From the NCBI RefSeq assembly GCF_003399635.1, contig NZ_NBXB01000029.1, positions 62,001 through 126,000 of the forward strand: DNA of 64,000 nucleotides, read 5' to 3'. The notes below the pieces were generated by a model that worked only from the letters and a program-made list of their open reading frames with translations, had not been told where the DNA came from and searched no databases. A program made the position numbers and the translations under genes. This document shows positions 8,625 to 17,862 of this stretch, piece by piece (within the stretch, counting starts at the first letter, position 1; every line of letters begins with the position of its first letter). Source of the DNA: Subtercola boreus. Lineage in GTDB: Bacteria > Actinomycetota > Actinomycetes > Actinomycetales > Microbacteriaceae.

Positions 8625-9377
8625 ATGCACGCAGCCCTGATCCCCTGGCTCGATCCGAACACGCTGATCAACGGGTTCGGACCGTTCGCGCTGCTCGGTA
8701 TCTGCTTCATCATCTTCGCCGAGACCGGCCTGCTCGTGGGCTTCGTGCTCCCTGGCGACACGCTGCTCTTCTTCACGGGCCTCCTCACCTTCACCGGCAC
8801 CATCGGTGTGCCCATCTACTTTGTCGCACCCGCCATCGCTCTCGCCGCCTTCATCGGCGGTGAAGTCGGTTACCTCATCGGCCGGAAGGCCGGCCCCCGC
8901 ATCTTCGAGCGTAAGGAATCGGGCTTCTTCAGCATCAAGAACGTCGAGCGCACCAACGCCTTCTTCGAGCGGTTCGGCGGCTTCGCCGTCGTCGTTGCGC
9001 GCTTCGTCCCGGTCGTCCGCACCTTCGCCCCGATCGCTGCCGGTGTCGGCAAAATGGATTCCCGCAAGTACAGCTTCTTCAACGCGATCGGCGCCCTCAT
9101 CTGGGGCGGCGGCATCGTCATGCTGGGCTTCTTCCTCGGCCAGATCCCGATGGTGAAGGACTTCACCGAGAAGTACATCGACGTTGTGCTGCTGGCCGTC
9201 GTGGTGCTGACGCTGGTTCCGACCGTCTTCCACACCATCCAGTCCTCACGGAAGGCCAAGAAGGCCGCCGCGGCGAGCGACGCCGAAGCCGTCGAAGCCA
9301 CCGGCGCTGCCGAGGAGCTGCTGCTCGACCCCACCGTCTTCAACCGCGGCGCGCACGGCACGCACGACGCAAAGTAG
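8625..9377 (+). CDS. DedA family membrane protein
   Basis: A 250-residue inner-membrane protein of the DedA/SNARE-associated family. Several members act as flippases or carriers of undecaprenyl-phosphate and other lipids. It shows ETGLLVGFVLPGDTLLF near the N-terminus, the family's E-x-G-x8-PGD pattern. GYLIGRKAGPRIF and the strongly conserved RFVPVVRTFAPIAAGVGKM follow, then C-terminal hydrophobic segments and a charged, Ala-rich tail. The gene stands alone between tRNA-Leu and an intergenic tandem repeat. Confidence 0.92.
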   Translation: MHAALIPWLDPNTLINGFGPFALLGICFIIFAETGLLVGFVLPGDTLLFFTGLLTFTGTIGVPIYFVAPAIALAAFIGGEVGYLIGRKAGPRIFERKESGFFSIKNVERTNAFFERFGGFAVVVARFVPVVRTFAPIAAGVGKMDSRKYSFFNAIGALIWGGGIVMLGFFLGQIPMVKDFTEKYIDVVLLAVVVLTLVPTVFHTIQSSRKAKKAAAASDAEAVEATGAAEELLLDPTVFNRGAHGTHDAK

Positions 9378-9378
9378 G

Positions 9379-9491
9379 CGAGCGCGGCAGCTGGCCTGAA
9401 CGGCCACCCGCCCCAAGCGCGGCGCATCGAGCGCGGCAGCTGGCCTGAACGGCCACCCGCCCCAAGCGCGGCGCATCGAGCGCGGAAGCTG
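9379..9491. repeat. 49-bp tandem direct repeat (2.3 copies) between convergent genes
   Basis: The segment 9379-9427 is repeated exactly at 9428-9476, and 15 more bases of a third unit follow at 9477-9491 with one mismatch. Each unit contains CTGGCCTGAACGGCCA, a short GGCC/GGCC hairpin that could work as a transcription stop for both flanking genes. The repeat fills nearly the whole gap between dedA and the CDF gene. Confidence 0.9.
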
Positions 9492-9499
9492 ATCGACGT

Positions 9500-10474
9500 C
9501 TAGCGGTGCTGCTCGTTCTCGTGCCCGGCGTGCTCCGCAGGCTCGAGTTGGAACGTCGAGTGCTCCACATCGAAGTGCGACGTGAGGCAGCCCGACAGGC
9601 GATCGAGTAGCGCGCCCGTCTCGCCGTCGGCGAAGATCTGCTTGTCGACGACCACGTGGGCCGAGAAGACCGGCTCCCCTGAGGTGATCGCCCAGACATG
9701 CACGTCGTGCACCTCTAGAACACCCTCGGTCTCGAGGATGTGACGGCGGATCTGCTGCACGTCCGTCTCTTTCGGAGCCGACTGGATGAGCACCGCCACC
9801 ACGTCGCGGATGAGCACGAAGGCACGCGGCACGATCATCACGGCGATGGCGAGGGAGGCGATCGCATCCGCAGCCACCAGGCCCGTCGTGATGATCACGA
9901 TGCCCGCGATGATCACGGCGATGGAGCCGAGAGTGTCGCCCAGCACCTCGAGATAGGCGCCCCGTATGTTGAACGATGTGCGGTCACCACCGCGGAGCAC
10001 AAGGAGCGCAGCGACGTTCGCAACGAGGCCAATCGACGCAATGATGAGCATCGGCGTGCCCTGCACGTGGTCGGTCCCGGGCGAGAGCAACCGCGAAATC
10101 CCCTCGACGCCCACGAAGACAGCGACCACGACCAGGATCAGCCCATTGGCGAGGGCAGCCAGCACCTCCGCGCGCTGGAACCCGAACGTGTGACGGTCGG
10201 ACGCCGGGCGCAGAGCGATGATCGACGCGACGAGAGCGATTACCAACCCGAAGAGATCCGACAGCATGTGACCGGCATCGGCCAGCAGTGCCAGCGAACC
10301 GCTGGCCAGCGCACCGACGACCTCGACGATCAGCACGAGGGTGACGATGCCGATGGCGATCAGCAGCCGGGTGCGGTTCATCGCTCCCGAGGCGTGGCTG
10401 TGGCTGTGGCCGTGGCCGTTGCCGCCGACGGCCTCGCCTGCCGCGATGCCCTGGTCTTCGCTCTCGGTGCTCAT
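9500..10474 (-). CDS. Cation diffusion facilitator (CDF) family metal exporter
   Basis: A 324-residue proton-coupled exporter for divalent metals, probably Zn2+ or Co2+. A His-rich N-terminus (HGHSHSH near residues 21-27) precedes six membrane segments. Metal-site motifs ADAGHMLSD in segment 2 and LGDTLGSIA in segment 5 are visible. The cytoplasmic C-terminal domain includes LEVHDVHVWAITSGEP, typical of CzcD/ZitB-like proteins. The start is supported by TATCCT (10487-10482) 7 bases before the ATG. No metal-responsive regulator is adjacent. Confidence 0.93.
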   Translation of the reverse strand: MSTESEDQGIAAGEAVGGNGHGHSHSHASGAMNRTRLLIAIGIVTLVLIVEVVGALASGSLALLADAGHMLSDLFGLVIALVASIIALRPASDRHTFGFQRAEVLAALANGLILVVVAVFVGVEGISRLLSPGTDHVQGTPMLIIASIGLVANVAALLVLRGGDRTSFNIRGAYLEVLGDTLGSIAVIIAGIVIITTGLVAADAIASLAIAVMIVPRAFVLIRDVVAVLIQSAPKETDVQQIRRHILETEGVLEVHDVHVWAITSGEPVFSAHVVVDKQIFADGETGALLDRLSGCLTSHFDVEHSTFQLEPAEHAGHENEQHR

Positions 10475-10520
10475 CGCTTACAGGATAGGGCGGGAAACGC
10501 AGGCGCCGGGCCTTGCAGCG

Positions 10521-11150
10521 CTACTTGGGAATGACGTTCATTCTCAGCAGGGGGATGACGTTCTCGAACGCCAGCGCGCGGTGGCTGATCGCGTTCTTCT
10601 GATCGGCGCTGAGTTCGGCCGCGGTGACGTCGAGACCAGTCGGCACGAACACCGGGTCGTAGCCGAAACCGTTCGTCCCCCGCGCCTCACGGATGACCGT
10701 GCCCCGCCAGAAGCCCGACGCCACATCTTCGGAGGCCGCGGCATCCGGCTCGCCCCCTGCTCCCGCAGGCACGACAACAGCGATATGGCAGACGAAAGCC
10801 GCGCCCCTCTGGTCGTCATGGATGTCGGCGAGCTGGTCGAGCAGGAGCTCGCGGTTCGCGATGTCGCCCTTTCCGTGGCCTGCCCAACGTGCGGAGAAGA
10901 TCCCGGGAGACCCGCCGAGGATGTCGACGGCAATACCCGAGTCGTCGGCCAGCGCGGGCAGCCCGGTGTGCAGGGCCGCCGCTCGCGCCTTGATCAGGGA
11001 GTTCGCCGCGAACGTGGTCCCGTCCTCGATCGGCTCCGGGCCCTCGTACTTCACGATCTCGAGCTCCGGCAGCCGGGCACCGAGGATCTTCTGGAACTCG
11101 TCGACCTTGTGCTGGTTGTGCGTGGCCAGCACGACGCGCACGCGGGTCAC
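10521..11150 (-). CDS. rdgB: XTP/dITP diphosphatase (RdgB/HAM1 family)
   Basis: A 209-residue housecleaning pyrophosphatase that hydrolyses dITP, XTP and ITP to monophosphates and keeps deaminated purines out of DNA. It has the N-terminal [11 protein letters not shown] substrate-binding motif, [18 protein letters not shown] with metal-binding acidic residues, and [11 protein letters not shown]. The start GTG at 11150 overlaps the rph stop in GTGA. The frame is open much further upstream, but that part is a shadow of rph. It is the third gene of murI-rph-rdgB. Confidence 0.95.
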   Translation of the reverse strand: MTRVRVVLATHNQHKVDEFQKILGARLPELEIVKYEGPEPIEDGTTFAANSLIKARAAALHTGLPALADDSGIAVDILGGSPGIFSARWAGHGKGDIANRELLLDQLADIHDDQRGAAFVCHIAVVVPAGAGGEPDAAASEDVASGFWRGTVIREARGTNGFGYDPVFVPTGLDVTAAELSADQKNAISHRALAFENVIPLLRMNVIPK

Positions 11151-11908
11151 GCGGCCGCCCCAGGGGTGAGTGCAGCGGTCTGGGCTGCAGTGAGTTCGGT
11201 GGTTCCAAGGAGAGCCAGATCCAGAAGCGCGTTCAGTTCCGAACGGTCGAACGGGGCGCCCTCGGCGGTTCCCTGCACCTCGACGAAGAGACCGCGGCCG
11301 GTGACCACGACGTTCATGTCGGTGTCGGCACGCACGTCTTCGACATATGCCAGATCGAGAATGGGCGATCCGTCGATGATCCCCACCGAGATCGCGGCGA
11401 CGCTGTCGATGAGCGGCTGGGCCTTCTGGCCGATGAACTTGCGACCCCTTGCCCATTCGATCGCATCGACCATGGCCACATAGGCGCCGGTGATCGCGGC
11501 GGTGCGGGTGCCACCGTCGGCCTGCAGCACGTCGCAGTCGATCACGATGGTGTTCTCACCCAGTGCCTTCATGTCGACGACAGCGCGGAGCGAACGGCCG
11601 ATCAGGCGCGAGATCTCGTGGGTGCGGCCGCCGATCTTGCCCTTCACCGATTCCCGGTCCATGCGGCTGTTCGTCGACCGCGGCAGCATCGCGTACTCGG
11701 CGGTGACCCAGCCCTTGCCCTTCCCTGACATCCACCGGGGCACACCGTTGGTGAACGACGCCGTGCAGAGCACCTTCGTGTTGCCGAAGGAGATGAGCGC
11801 CGATCCCTCGGCCTGGCTGCTCCACCCGCGCTCGATCGTCACGGGGCGGAGGTCGGCGGCGGCGCGGCCGTCGGCGCGCACGAGCGGGGAGGAAGTGGTG
11901 TCGGTCAT
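11147..11908 (-). CDS. rph: Ribonuclease PH
   Basis: A 253-residue phosphorolytic 3'-5' exoribonuclease that trims tRNA precursors. It shows [18 protein letters not shown] at the start, GEGSAL-like [19 protein letters not shown], the RNA-binding [19 protein letters not shown] region and [20 protein letters not shown] with catalytic acidic residues. The ATG at 11908 follows AAGGAG at 6 bases. It overlaps murI (ATGA) upstream and rdgB (GTGA) downstream. Confidence 0.96.
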   Translation of the reverse strand: MTDTTSSPLVRADGRAAADLRPVTIERGWSSQAEGSALISFGNTKVLCTASFTNGVPRWMSGKGKGWVTAEYAMLPRSTNSRMDRESVKGKIGGRTHEISRLIGRSLRAVVDMKALGENTIVIDCDVLQADGGTRTAAITGAYVAMVDAIEWARGRKFIGQKAQPLIDSVAAISVGIIDGSPILDLAYVEDVRADTDMNVVVTGRGLFVEVQGTAEGAPFDRSELNALLDLALLGTTELTAAQTAALTPGAAA

Positions 11909-12807
11909 GGGTTCTCCTTGAAACGGGGGTGGGGTCGGATGCCGGGGCGCTCTGTGGACTGCTCGGCGAGGGCGGCGCGCACGAGGGCGATGTCGGGCAG
12001 CGAGATCGCGCCGGTCTCGACGAGGTCGACCGCCGAGACCTGCGGCCCGAGGAACCTGTTCGCCAACCGGAGGAACTCCTCTGCGCTCTCGCCCGTCGCT
12101 TCGTAACGGTAGGTCGGGGCAGTCTTCGCGGTGCGTTGGATGCCCAACTGCACCAATTCGCGATAGACATCGTTCGCGGTCTGGGTGTCGCTCGACACCA
12201 GCGTCACGCCGTCGCCCATCACCACGCTGATCGCGCCCTTCAGGAACGGATAGTGCGTGCATCCGAGAACCAGCGTGTCGACACCGGCCTCGCTCAGCGG
12301 CGCCAGGTAGGTGGCGGCCACAGCGAGCAGTTCGGGGCTCGACGTGTCACCGCTCTCGACGAAGTCGACGAACCGCGGGCAGGCTTCGCTGAACAGTTCG
12401 AGGTGGGGAGCCGCGGCGAATGCGTCGTTGTAGGCCCGTGAGGTGATGGTCGCCGTGGTGCCGATGACCCCCACGCGGTGATTGCGGGTGGCCGTCACGG
12501 CGGCGCGCACCGCGGGCTGGATGACCTCGACCACGGGCACCGAATAGCGTTCCCGGGCATCCCGCAGCATCGCGGCCGACGCCGTGTTGCAGGCGATGAC
12601 CAGCATCTTGACGCCCTCATCGACCAGATCGTCGAGCACCGCCAGCGCAAAGCGACGCACATCGGCGAGCGGTTTCGGCCCGTACGGCGAGTGCGCGGTG
12701 TCACCGACATAGAGGAGCGATTCGTTGGGCAACTGGTCGCGGATGGCCCGGGCGACGGTCAGGCCGCCCACTCCGGAATCGAAGATGCCAATCGGTGCGT
12801 CGCTCAC
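11905..12807 (-). CDS. murI: Glutamate racemase
   Basis: Converts L-glutamate to D-glutamate for peptidoglycan. The 300-residue protein has [14 protein letters not shown] at the N-terminus, with the catalytic-site Asp-Ser. The two catalytic cysteines lie in VIACNTASA and LGCTHYPFL. The GTG at 12807 matches the family N-terminus, and TAGGCT (12821-12816) lies 8 bases upstream. It is the first gene of murI-rph-rdgB and is divergent from the nicotinate phosphoribosyltransferase gene, with only 36 bases between them for both promoters. Confidence 0.95.
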   Translation of the reverse strand: MSDAPIGIFDSGVGGLTVARAIRDQLPNESLLYVGDTAHSPYGPKPLADVRRFALAVLDDLVDEGVKMLVIACNTASAAMLRDARERYSVPVVEVIQPAVRAAVTATRNHRVGVIGTTATITSRAYNDAFAAAPHLELFSEACPRFVDFVESGDTSSPELLAVAATYLAPLSEAGVDTLVLGCTHYPFLKGAISVVMGDGVTLVSSDTQTANDVYRELVQLGIQRTAKTAPTYRYEATGESAEEFLRLANRFLGPQVSAVDLVETGAISLPDIALVRAALAEQSTERPGIRPHPRFKENP

Positions 12808-12843
12808 AACTGACGAGCCTACCCGCAGGCTACGCTCGATCCT

Positions 12844-14289
12844 GTGAGCTCCTCCCCCGCGGTTCCCTCGTCCACCCCGCCCCTCGTTTCTCCGGAGCCC
12901 CGCAGCTCGTCGGCGTTCCTCACCGACCGGTACGAGCTCACGATGCTCGACGCCGCTCTCGCCGACGGCACCGCCGATCGGGCGTGCCTCTTCGAAGTGT
13001 TCGCCCGAAGCCTTCCGCACGGCAGGCGCTACGGCGTCGTGGCGGGCACGGGGCGGGTGCTCGACCTCATCGGCGACTTCCGCTTCGGCGAACCCGAGCT
13101 CGACTGGCTCCGCGAGAACAACGTGGTGCGCTCGGCGACGCTCGACTGGCTCGCCGACTACCGTTTCCAGGGCACCGTCCGGGGATACCGGGAGGGTGAG
13201 CTCTACTTTCCCGGCTCGCCGATCCTCACTGTCGAGGCATCCTTCGGCGAAGGCGTCATCCTCGAGACGCTCGTGCTGAGCGTGCTGAACTACGACTCGT
13301 CGGTGGCGGGAGCCGCCGCGCGCATGGTGTCGGCGGCGGGCGATCGCCCGCTGGCCGAGATGGGCTCCCGGCGGACGGGTGAGCGTTCGGCCGTCGCGGC
13401 AGCCCGTGCGGCCTACATCGCCGGCTTCGCGGCCACCTCCAACCTGGAGGCGGGGCGCTCATGGGGCGTGCCGACCATGGGAACGGCCGCGCACGCTTTC
13501 ACGCTGCTGCACGACTCCGAAGAAGACGCCTTCCGCTCGCAGATCGAGGCGATGGGGCCCGGTACGACCCTCCTGATCGACACCTACGACGTGGAGCAGG
13601 CCACCGAGCTCGCTGTCAAGGTGGCGGGCCCCGGTCTCGGCGCCGTGCGACTCGATTCAGGCGACCTGCCCGCGCTCGTCGCCTCCGTGCGGACGCATCT
13701 CGACTCCCTCGGAAACCACGACACGAAGATCACCGTCACCAACGATCTCGACGAGTACACGATCGCCGCCCTCGCGGCAACCCCCGTCGACTCCTACGGT
13801 GTCGGAACATCGGTCGTCACCGGCTCGGGTTCGGTCGCGGCCGGCATGGTCTACAAGCTGGTTGCGCACCGCCGGGATGACGGCGACTGGATGTCGGTGG
13901 CCAAACGGTCCGCGAAGAAGAGCACTGTCGGCGGGCGCAAGAACGCCGCCAGGCGACTAGACGCCTCCGGCACGGCCACAGCGGAGGTGCTCTACGTCGA
14001 GGGGGGCGCCGCGCGCGGGGCGCATGACGGGATCGCGGGCGACGAGGCATCCGGAGCCGGCCCGCAGGGCGTGACGCTAACTGCGGCCGCAACGGCCGGA
14101 TCCGAACGCCCGCTCCTCGTCGACCTGATCGTCGACGGTGTGGTTGTCGGCGATCACCTCGGCCCGGTCGGCGTTCAGCGAGCCCGCGAGCACCACGCCG
14201 AAGTGCGCCGGGAGTTGGCCCCGAGCGCGTTCCGCCTCTCGCGGGGCGGCGAGGCGATCATCCCGACCGAGTACGCCGATGGCAGCTAG
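12844..14289 (+). CDS. pncB: Nicotinate phosphoribosyltransferase
   Basis: Joins nicotinate and PRPP (with ATP) to give nicotinate mononucleotide in NAD salvage. The 481-residue protein contains [14 protein letters not shown] near residue 28, [11 protein letters not shown] (the likely phosphorylated His), [11 protein letters not shown] (PRPP/nicotinate site) and [12 protein letters not shown] Gly/Ala-rich stretch near residue 395 ([11 protein letters not shown]) looks like an insertion compared with compact homologs. TACGCT (12831-12836) sits 7 bases before the GTG, suggesting a leaderless mRNA. Confidence 0.93.
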   Translation: MSSSPAVPSSTPPLVSPEPRSSSAFLTDRYELTMLDAALADGTADRACLFEVFARSLPHGRRYGVVAGTGRVLDLIGDFRFGEPELDWLRENNVVRSATLDWLADYRFQGTVRGYREGELYFPGSPILTVEASFGEGVILETLVLSVLNYDSSVAGAAARMVSAAGDRPLAEMGSRRTGERSAVAAARAAYIAGFAATSNLEAGRSWGVPTMGTAAHAFTLLHDSEEDAFRSQIEAMGPGTTLLIDTYDVEQATELAVKVAGPGLGAVRLDSGDLPALVASVRTHLDSLGNHDTKITVTNDLDEYTIAALAATPVDSYGVGTSVVTGSGSVAAGMVYKLVAHRRDDGDWMSVAKRSAKKSTVGGRKNAARRLDASGTATAEVLYVEGGAARGAHDGIAGDEASGAGPQGVTLTAAATAGSERPLLVDLIVDGVVVGDHLGPVGVQRAREHHAEVRRELAPSAFRLSRGGEAIIPTEYADGS

Positions 14290-14339
14290 GGAGGTGGGCA
14301 GTCAGGCAGCTAGGCAGTGAGCCGTTTAGGCGAGGAGAC

Positions 14340-14618
14340 CTACTCGTCGGCGATGAGGCCCTCGTAGATGTCCTTGCAGGTCGGGCAGACCGGGAACTTG
14401 TCGGGGTCGCGCCCCGGCACCCAGGTCTTGCCGCAGAGGGCCTTCACCGGCGCGCCGCTCAGCGCGGACTCGAGGATCTTCTCCTTCTGCACGTAGTGCG
14501 AGAAGCGGTCGTGGTCTCCGGGATCGATCTGCTCGGCTTCGAGCAGTTCTTCGAGCTCACGGTCGAGCGTTGCGGTTCCGCCGCCATCGGGCAGGCCGCC
14601 CGGCTCTGAAATACTCAT
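14340..14618 (-). CDS. DUF3039 domain-containing protein
   Basis: A 92-residue acidic protein of an actinobacterial family of unknown function. Residues 60-85 hold CGKTWVPGRDPDKFPVCPTC, a probable zinc-binding site made of one Cys plus a CPxC pair. HYVQKEKILES precedes it. TAGACT (14630-14625) is exactly 6 bases from the ATG, so the mRNA is probably leaderless. It lies just downstream of the ABC permease gene on the same strand, but its own promoter suggests separate transcription. Confidence 0.9.
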   Translation of the reverse strand: MSISEPGGLPDGGGTATLDRELEELLEAEQIDPGDHDRFSHYVQKEKILESALSGAPVKALCGKTWVPGRDPDKFPVCPTCKDIYEGLIADE

Positions 14619-14627
14619 GGCAAAAGT

Positions 14628-16205
14628 CTAGCCGCGAACGGAGGCCGCGAGGATCTCCGGCCCGCGGCGGTTGAACACCGCGCCTCCCGCCAGGGTGCCG
14701 AGAACGAGCACGACCACGCCGGTCGGTACACCCCACCAGAGGGCGGCCCAGTAGAGGTCGGGCTGCCCGAGCAGGATGGCCTGCACCCCGAAGACGACGG
14801 CCGGTGTGGAGACGGCGAGCGTTCCCACCAGGGTTCCCACCTGCACGAACACCGACGTCGAACCGGTGAGCTGGGGCTGCGTGAAAGGACTCTCGCCCGG
14901 CCGGGTGGCCGCATACGGGAACCGCGCCGAAATCAGGTTGCCGAAGCCGACGGAGGCGAACAGCAGACACGAACTCACACCGAGCAGGGCAGGCAGTGCA
15001 TCCGCGTTCCGCGAGACGAAGACGGTGACGACCGAGCCGATGCCGATCAGCGGGAGGCCGATCAGCAGAACCGGGGCCAGGCGGCCGAGCCGGTCGGCCA
15101 GCCCCCGCCTACCGGAGACGATGTGCAACCACACCGCCGTGTTGTCGAGCGCCACGTCGTCGTGGATGGCGAACCCGAGGAAGAGACACATGATCGGCAG
15201 GGGTACGAGGGCGTAGAACTCCAGCGGGAAGCCGACGACCAGCAGCGGTATCGCCAGGATCACCGGAACGATCGGCACGATGATCAGCGGAACGTAGTAG
15301 CGCGGGTCGCGGGACCAGTACGTGAGGCTTCGCGCCGCGACGGCGGCGGCCGGCGTCGACGGGAGACTGCCGAACCAGCCGAGCCCACCCGGCTGGGCCT
15401 GTTCTTCGCTCTCGGGGCGCGTGGAGGTGAGCATCAGAGTCACCAGCGATCGCCAGACAAGCCAGAGCACAGCAACCGTGACGACAGCGATCAGGAAGCA
15501 GAGCAGAGCACCGCCCGAGTCCCCGTTCGCGGCCGCCGCCGGGATGGCCCACGCGGCGCCCAGGGGGGTGAAGCCCAACAGGAGGGCGACGCTCAGGCTG
15601 AGACTGGATACCGCGAAGCCCCAGTTGACGGTGAGCGCGAGGGCGACCCCCGGTGCCAGCAGCACCAGCACGAAGACCCCGACCACGCCCGCGACCTCCC
15701 GGGAGCGACGGGTCACAAGCACGAGGGCCGAGATCGACGAGAAGATGAGCCCGCAGAGCACGCAGGTGGCCACCCCGAGCACCGACCCGACCAACGCGAG
15801 CAACACGCCAAGCGGCGTGGGCGACCACGCGACGACCGTGGCCACCGCGAACACGACGACCGCAACGACAGGCAACGCCACGAGGGCGCTCACCGCTTCG
15901 GCCAGCGCGAGCCGGGGGGCGGGAATGCCGAACAGCGAGAACCGGCGCGGATCCATCGGGTCGTCGCGCTGCAGCAGCAGCGGCACCAGCACGAAGGCGA
16001 GCACAATGGCCGAGCCGCCGATCACCGTCTCGTTGCGCGCGAGCACGACGTCCAGGCTGGCGAGTCCCGAGATGCGGAGGAAGACCGCGATCACCGCGAT
16101 GAGCCCCGCCAGCAACCCGATGCCCACGCCGAAACGCCGGGCCCGGGAGCCGGCGAAGATGTTCCTGAGGAGCGAGAGCCTCAGTCCAACGAGCTGAGCA
16201 ACCAT
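14628..16205 (-). CDS. Polytopic membrane protein, probable ABC transporter permease
   Basis: A 525-residue protein with 10 or more hydrophobic segments spread over its length. No family motif is recognised with confidence. Its first 25 bases overlap the end of an ABC ATPase gene on the same strand, which makes it the likely membrane subunit of that transporter. The charged loop RDDPMDPRRFSLFGIP near residue 80 and STRPESEEQAQPGGLGW near 265 are probably cytoplasmic. The substrate is unknown. Confidence 0.75.
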   Translation of the reverse strand: MVAQLVGLRLSLLRNIFAGSRARRFGVGIGLLAGLIAVIAVFLRISGLASLDVVLARNETVIGGSAIVLAFVLVPLLLQRDDPMDPRRFSLFGIPAPRLALAEAVSALVALPVVAVVVFAVATVVAWSPTPLGVLLALVGSVLGVATCVLCGLIFSSISALVLVTRRSREVAGVVGVFVLVLLAPGVALALTVNWGFAVSSLSLSVALLLGFTPLGAAWAIPAAAANGDSGGALLCFLIAVVTVAVLWLVWRSLVTLMLTSTRPESEEQAQPGGLGWFGSLPSTPAAAVAARSLTYWSRDPRYYVPLIIVPIVPVILAIPLLVVGFPLEFYALVPLPIMCLFLGFAIHDDVALDNTAVWLHIVSGRRGLADRLGRLAPVLLIGLPLIGIGSVVTVFVSRNADALPALLGVSSCLLFASVGFGNLISARFPYAATRPGESPFTQPQLTGSTSVFVQVGTLVGTLAVSTPAVVFGVQAILLGQPDLYWAALWWGVPTGVVVLVLGTLAGGAVFNRRGPEILAASVRG

Positions 16206-17659
16206 TCCATGCCTCTGACTGCTTTGTGCCCACCGGCGAGCTCGATGAACCGGTCTTCGAGGGTGGAACCCTCCCGTACTTCGTCAACGGTGCCGCTTGC
16301 GAGAACCCTGCCGTGCACAATGATGGCCACGCCGTCGCAGACGCGCTCGATCATGTCCATGCTGTGGCTCGAGAGAACGACCGTGCCACCGGCACTGACG
16401 TAGCGCTGGAGGATCTCGGTGACGGTGTCGGCCGAGACCGGGTCGACCGCCTCGAATGGCTCGTCGAGCACCAGGAGCCGCGGGGAGTGGATCATCGAGG
16501 CGGCGAGTGCCACCTTCTTGGTCATTCCGGCCGAATAGTCGGAGACGAGCCTGCCCAGGGCATCCTGAAGGCCGAAAGCCTCAGCGAGTTCATCGGCACG
16601 TTCGCGGACGGCGCGGCCGTCGAGGCCCCGGAGCGACCCGGAGTAGTGCAGCAGCTGCCGGCCCGTCAACCGGTCGAAGAGACGCAGCTTGTCGGGGAGC
16701 ACGCCGATCGAGCGCTTGGCCGCAACCGGATCGGCCCAGACATCCAGACCGTTCACCCGGATCTCGCCCGCGTCAGGCCGGAGCAGCCCCGTGATCATCG
16801 ACAGCGTCGTGGTCTTGCCCGCACCGTTCGGCCCCACAATGCCGTAGAAGCCGCCCCGGTGGACCTCGAGGTCGACTCCGTCGACAGCGATCGTCGACCC
16901 GAATCGCTTCACGAGCCCGACGAGCGACAGCGCGGCGACAGGCGCATCGGCTGCCTCGACCGCAGCGACCCGGTCGTTCGCAGCTTCTGCACGCGCGACA
17001 ACAGCCGCATCGACACTGTCTTCGGCGAGAGCAGGCCCTTCGACGACCTCATTGCCTACGGGCTCATCGACTACGGACTCATCGACTACGGGCTCATCGG
17101 CGACAGCTTCGACGGTCGCGGCAGCATCGACCACGGCAGCATCGGTCACCACGACCTCTTCGACGACCACGATCTCCTGCACCGCAGGCGCGACCTCCGG
17201 CACAGCAGCGGTGCTCGCCGTCGACACGCGGGGCGTGGATGTGCGGGGCGCAGTGCTGCGGGGCGTGGTGGTACGTGGCGTGCTGGCACGTGGCGTGGTG
17301 GTACGTGGCGTGCTGGCACGTGGCGTGGTGGTGCGCGGTGTAGTGGTTCGGGGCGTCGTGGTACGCGGCGCAGCCGGTTTCGCCGTCGTCGTGCGCGGCG
17401 CCTCCGTGCGTGGCGCTCTGGCCGCAGCGGGCTTCCGCGGGGCGGACGGCTTCTTCGCCGTCGTGGCTCCTTCACCTTTGGGGGCATCCGCGCCCTCCGC
17501 CGGCCGATCCTTCTGCACCCGGCCCGCAGAAGCGCCGGTCGCGGCGCGTGGCCTGGCCGGCGCACGGCGCACCGGGGTGCGGCCTGACACGGCGGAGGCG
17601 GGCGCACCGGAAACCGACTGGTCGCCCCCGGTCGCGGAGGGCTCTGCTTCTGGACTCAC
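16181..17659 (-). CDS. ABC transporter ATP-binding protein with ~240-residue low-complexity N-terminus
   Basis: A 492-residue protein. The ATPase domain begins near residue 244 (SLVGLVKRFGSTIAVDGVDLEV), with Walker A GPNGAGKTT, signature SDYSAGMTKKVALAAS and Walker B LLVLDEPFEAVDP. Before it lies a two-part tail: a basic Ala/Pro/Arg/Thr region with repeats such as PRTTTPRASTPR (about residues 95-145), then an acidic Val/Glu/Asp/Ala region (about 150-240). The GTG at 17659 is supported by TAGGTT (17671-17666) exactly 6 bases upstream. Internal GTG codons could give a shorter ATPase, so the long form needs protein-level proof. It is coupled to the permease gene by a 25-base overlap. Confidence 0.8.
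   Translation of the reverse strand: MSPEAEPSATGGDQSVSGAPASAVSGRTPVRRAPARPRAATGASAGRVQKDRPAEGADAPKGEGATTAKKPSAPRKPAAARAPRTEAPRTTTAKPAAPRTTTPRTTTPRTTTPRASTPRTTTPRASTPRTTTPRSTAPRTSTPRVSTASTAAVPEVAPAVQEIVVVEEVVVTDAAVVDAAATVEAVADEPVVDESVVDEPVGNEVVEGPALAEDSVDAAVVARAEAANDRVAAVEAADAPVAALSLVGLVKRFGSTIAVDGVDLEVHRGGFYGIVGPNGAGKTTTLSMITGLLRPDAGEIRVNGLDVWADPVAAKRSIGVLPDKLRLFDRLTGRQLLHYSGSLRGLDGRAVRERADELAEAFGLQDALGRLVSDYSAGMTKKVALAASMIHSPRLLVLDEPFEAVDPVSADTVTEILQRYVSAGGTVVLSSHSMDMIERVCDGVAIIVHGRVLASGTVDEVREGSTLEDRFIELAGGHKAVRGMEWLLSSLD
17226..17375. repeat. Tandem repeats coding for the TPR-type tail of the ABC ATPase
   Basis: A 30-base unit starting at 17263 is repeated exactly at 17293-17322, with a third partial copy from 17323. 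Shorter degenerate 15-base versions extend on both sides. On the minus strand it encodes alternating PRTTT and PRAST pentapeptides. Frame is kept throughout. Confidence 0.85.
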
Positions 17660-17862
17660 TGCTTAAACCTATCAATCCCCGTGGTGCTGTGCGGAGGGTC
17701 TGGCCGTGCCCGTTCGCTGGGCTGACCGACTCCCCCGACAGCGCTGAAGCAAGCTCCGACCCAGCATGTATATCACAGAGTCTCCCGCGCACGCTGGGCC
17801 TCGAAGCGTCGCAGAGTGCGCCTTAGAATTGCGGCTCACCGTGATTGGGAAGGCACCACACC

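Noticed and set aside
9379..9491. Tandem 49-bp units as a CRISPR array
   Set aside because: The units touch each other without spacers and only 2.3 copies exist.
17226..17375. 15/30-base repeats as a CRISPR or satellite
   Set aside because: They keep one reading frame inside the ABC ATPase gene and code for regular pentapeptides.
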